Shown: one piece after another, positions 62,383 through 64,000 of the stretch
Numbering within the stretch: the stretch's first letter is position 1
Layout: every line of letters starts with the position of its first letter
Assembly: GCF_037975245.1 (NCBI RefSeq)
Contig: NC_092568.1
Span: 38,218,501-38,282,500, forward strand
Direction: 5' to 3'
DNA from: Apostichopus japonicus
Taxonomy: Eukaryota > Echinodermata > Holothuroidea > Aspidochirotida > Stichopodidae
DNA: 64,000 bases
Translations under genes and position numbers: made by a program
Notes under the pieces: generated by a model
The model's database searches: none
What the model saw: only the letters and a program-made list of their open reading frames with translations
Told to the model about the DNA's origin: nothing

Positions 62383-63099
62383 TTTTCATTTTTCCTCACC
62401 CACAACTCCGCACCCTTTCTTTCTTTATTTCTTTTTCACTATTCTTTTATCCTGTCATTGTTATGAAAAGTCCCTCCCCCCCCCCCTCACCACCACCGTT
62501 GAAGACATTGACTTGCCATATACCACTATTGTTGTGACCTGATCATTGCAATCACAAGTTTTTCTCCAGCCCCCTTTAATTCGAGACAAGTGTATCATTA
62601 GGGCTATATCATTCCGCATGCATGCATGCACGCACGCACGAGTGTTCTCCCTCAGGAAAAGTGCCGAAAAGAAACGGGAGAACATCTTTCTTGATATGTT
62701 CTCAAACAAAATCTCTCGTTTTTTGTGGCTTGGATGTCGGAGTACACAAAAGGAAGTAAATGTGATGCACAAATTAGGTCGATTGAGGCAATTTTAGACC
62801 ACTTTAGGCTTCCCATGAGCAGCGTACGAACACTATGTTAAGAGGTTTGTTCACAAGTCGGACGAACGTGGCTAGCTTCAGACTCTCAGTGTGAGTGTGC
62901 GTGCGTGCGTCAGTCATTGGGGCAATCATATCCGGGCGTATATGCTACCATATAGCTTCTCAAGTCATATAAAAACATGCACATTATTTAGTTTAATGGG
63001 ATAAGTAACCATATAGGTGGTCTAGAGTTGAACATCCAACTTTGCAAAATAAGTCTCGGGGCGGGCGGGTATAAAAAGCTTAAATTTCACCATTCTAAT

Positions 63100-63218
63100 G
63101 TCTACGACCATATCACGTTGAATATACCGGTTCTCGTCCGATCACCGAAGTCAAGCAGCGTCGAGCCTAGTCAGTACTTGGATGGGTGACCGCCTGGGAA
63201 TACTAGGTGCCGTAGACT
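63100..63218 (+). rRNA. 5S ribosomal RNA, unit B48
   Basis: Complete copy. Following spacer C12; next copy at +837. Confidence 0.97.
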
Positions 63219-63936
63219 TTTTCATTTTTCCTCACCCACAACTCCGCACCCTTTCTTTCTTTATTTCTTTTTCACTATTCTTTTATCCTGTCATTGTTAT
63301 GAAAAGTCCCTCCCCCCCCCCCCTCACCACCACCGTTGAAGACATTGACTTGCCATATACCACTATTGTTGTGACCTGATCATTGCAATCACAAGTTTTT
63401 CTCCAGCCCCCTTTAATTCGAGACAAGTGTATCATTAGGGCTATATCATTCCGCATGCATGCATGCACGCACGCACGAGTGTTCTCCCTCAGGAAAAGTG
63501 CCGAAAAGAAACGGGAGAACATCTTTCTTGATATGTTCTCAAACAAAATCTCTCGTTTTTTGTGGCTTGGATGTCGGAGTACACAAAAGGAAGTAAATGT
63601 GATGCACAAATTAGGTCGATTGAGGCAATTTTAGACCACTTTAGGCTTCCCATGAGCAGCGTACGAACACTATGTTAAGAGGTTTGTTCACAAGTCGGAC
63701 GAACGTGGCTAGCTTCAGACTCTCAGTGTGAGTGTGCGTGCGTGCGTCAGTCATTGGGGCAATCATATCCGGGCGTATATGCTACCATATAGCTTCTCAA
63801 GTCATATAAAAACATGCACATTATTTAGTTTAATGGGATAAGTAACCATATAGGTGGTCTAGAGTTGAACATCCAACTTTGCAAAATAAGTCTCGGGGCG
63901 GGCGGGTATAAAAAGCTTAAATTTCACCATTCTAAT

Positions 63937-64000
63937 GTCTACGACCATATCACGTTGAATATACCGGTTCTCGTCCGATCACCGAAGTCAAGCAGCGTCG
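63937..64000 (+). rRNA. 5S ribosomal RNA, unit B49, partial at window end
   Basis: The first 64 nt match the other copies, and the window then ends. Nothing suggests the gene itself is broken. Confidence 0.92.

Larger units (their letters stand above)
23697..64000 (+). repeat. 5S rDNA tandem array, spacer family B
   Basis: Forty-nine gene copies in the same orientation as family A, with units of 831-839 bp apart from a 496-bp deleted unit at 36506 and the unit holding the second gap. Length differences follow a C9-C13 tract and a 4-bp GCAT gain or loss. Fixed differences from family A are seen throughout the spacer (for example ACTCCGCACCC, GTGACCTGATC, GTGGCTAGC, TTCACCATTC), while the 5S gene is identical. 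The array continues past the right window edge. Confidence 0.97.

Noticed and set aside
1-64000. CRISPR array or satellite without genes
   Set aside because: Units of about 840 bp with a clear 5S gene in each exclude CRISPR and show this is rDNA rather than an anonymous satellite.

Overview
The window is one uninterrupted 5S ribosomal DNA tandem array and nothing else. It holds 78 copies of a 5S rRNA gene, all on the + strand and head to tail: 74 complete, two truncated by internal deletions (3410 and 36506), one cut by an assembly gap (23502-23596) and one cut by the window end (63937-64000). The array runs off both ends, so its true copy number is higher. The 5S sequence is of metazoan type: about 119 nt, closed by a perfect 7-bp terminal helix, with the A box, intermediate element and C box in place and a T-run at the 3' end. 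A TATA-like element 30 bp upstream of every gene and a roughly 730-bp simple-repeat-rich spacer suggest an invertebrate animal. The phylum cannot be fixed from this sequence alone.

Layout: 1-23596 is family A (units mostly 850-854 bp, 29 gene copies). 23597-23696 is a 100-N gap. 23697-64000 is family B (units mostly 831-839 bp, 49 gene copies), interrupted by a second 100-N gap at 57328-57427. The genes are identical between the families, but the spacers differ by about 20 fixed events, and I saw no unit with a mixture of A and B alleles. Within a family, units are almost identical. They vary mainly in a poly-C tract (C11-C16 in A, C9-C13 in B), an A/C switch beside that tract in A, and a 4-bp GCAT length change in B.

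Each spacer has the same order: double T-run terminator, pyrimidine-rich CTTT stretch, poly-C with ACC repeats, GCAT/GCAC microsatellite, a well-conserved block of about 235 bp with three overlapping inverted-repeat arms and a T6 run, a TGCG microsatellite, a promoter-proximal region (with two perfect 14-bp palindromes in A only), a GC-rich element, the TATA-like element, then the next 5S gene. I found no credible protein-coding gene, tRNA, snRNA, spliced-leader RNA, transposon or CRISPR array.

Points worth a second look: the abrupt family change hidden in a gap; two independent deletions of about 340 bp that both join a 5S gene to the inverted-repeat block and place a T6 run at native 5S length; a helix-breaking 5S variant at 5726; and a cluster of homopolymer indels around the gaps that looks like consensus error. 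No new biological system is evident. The interest is in array evolution and assembly quality.
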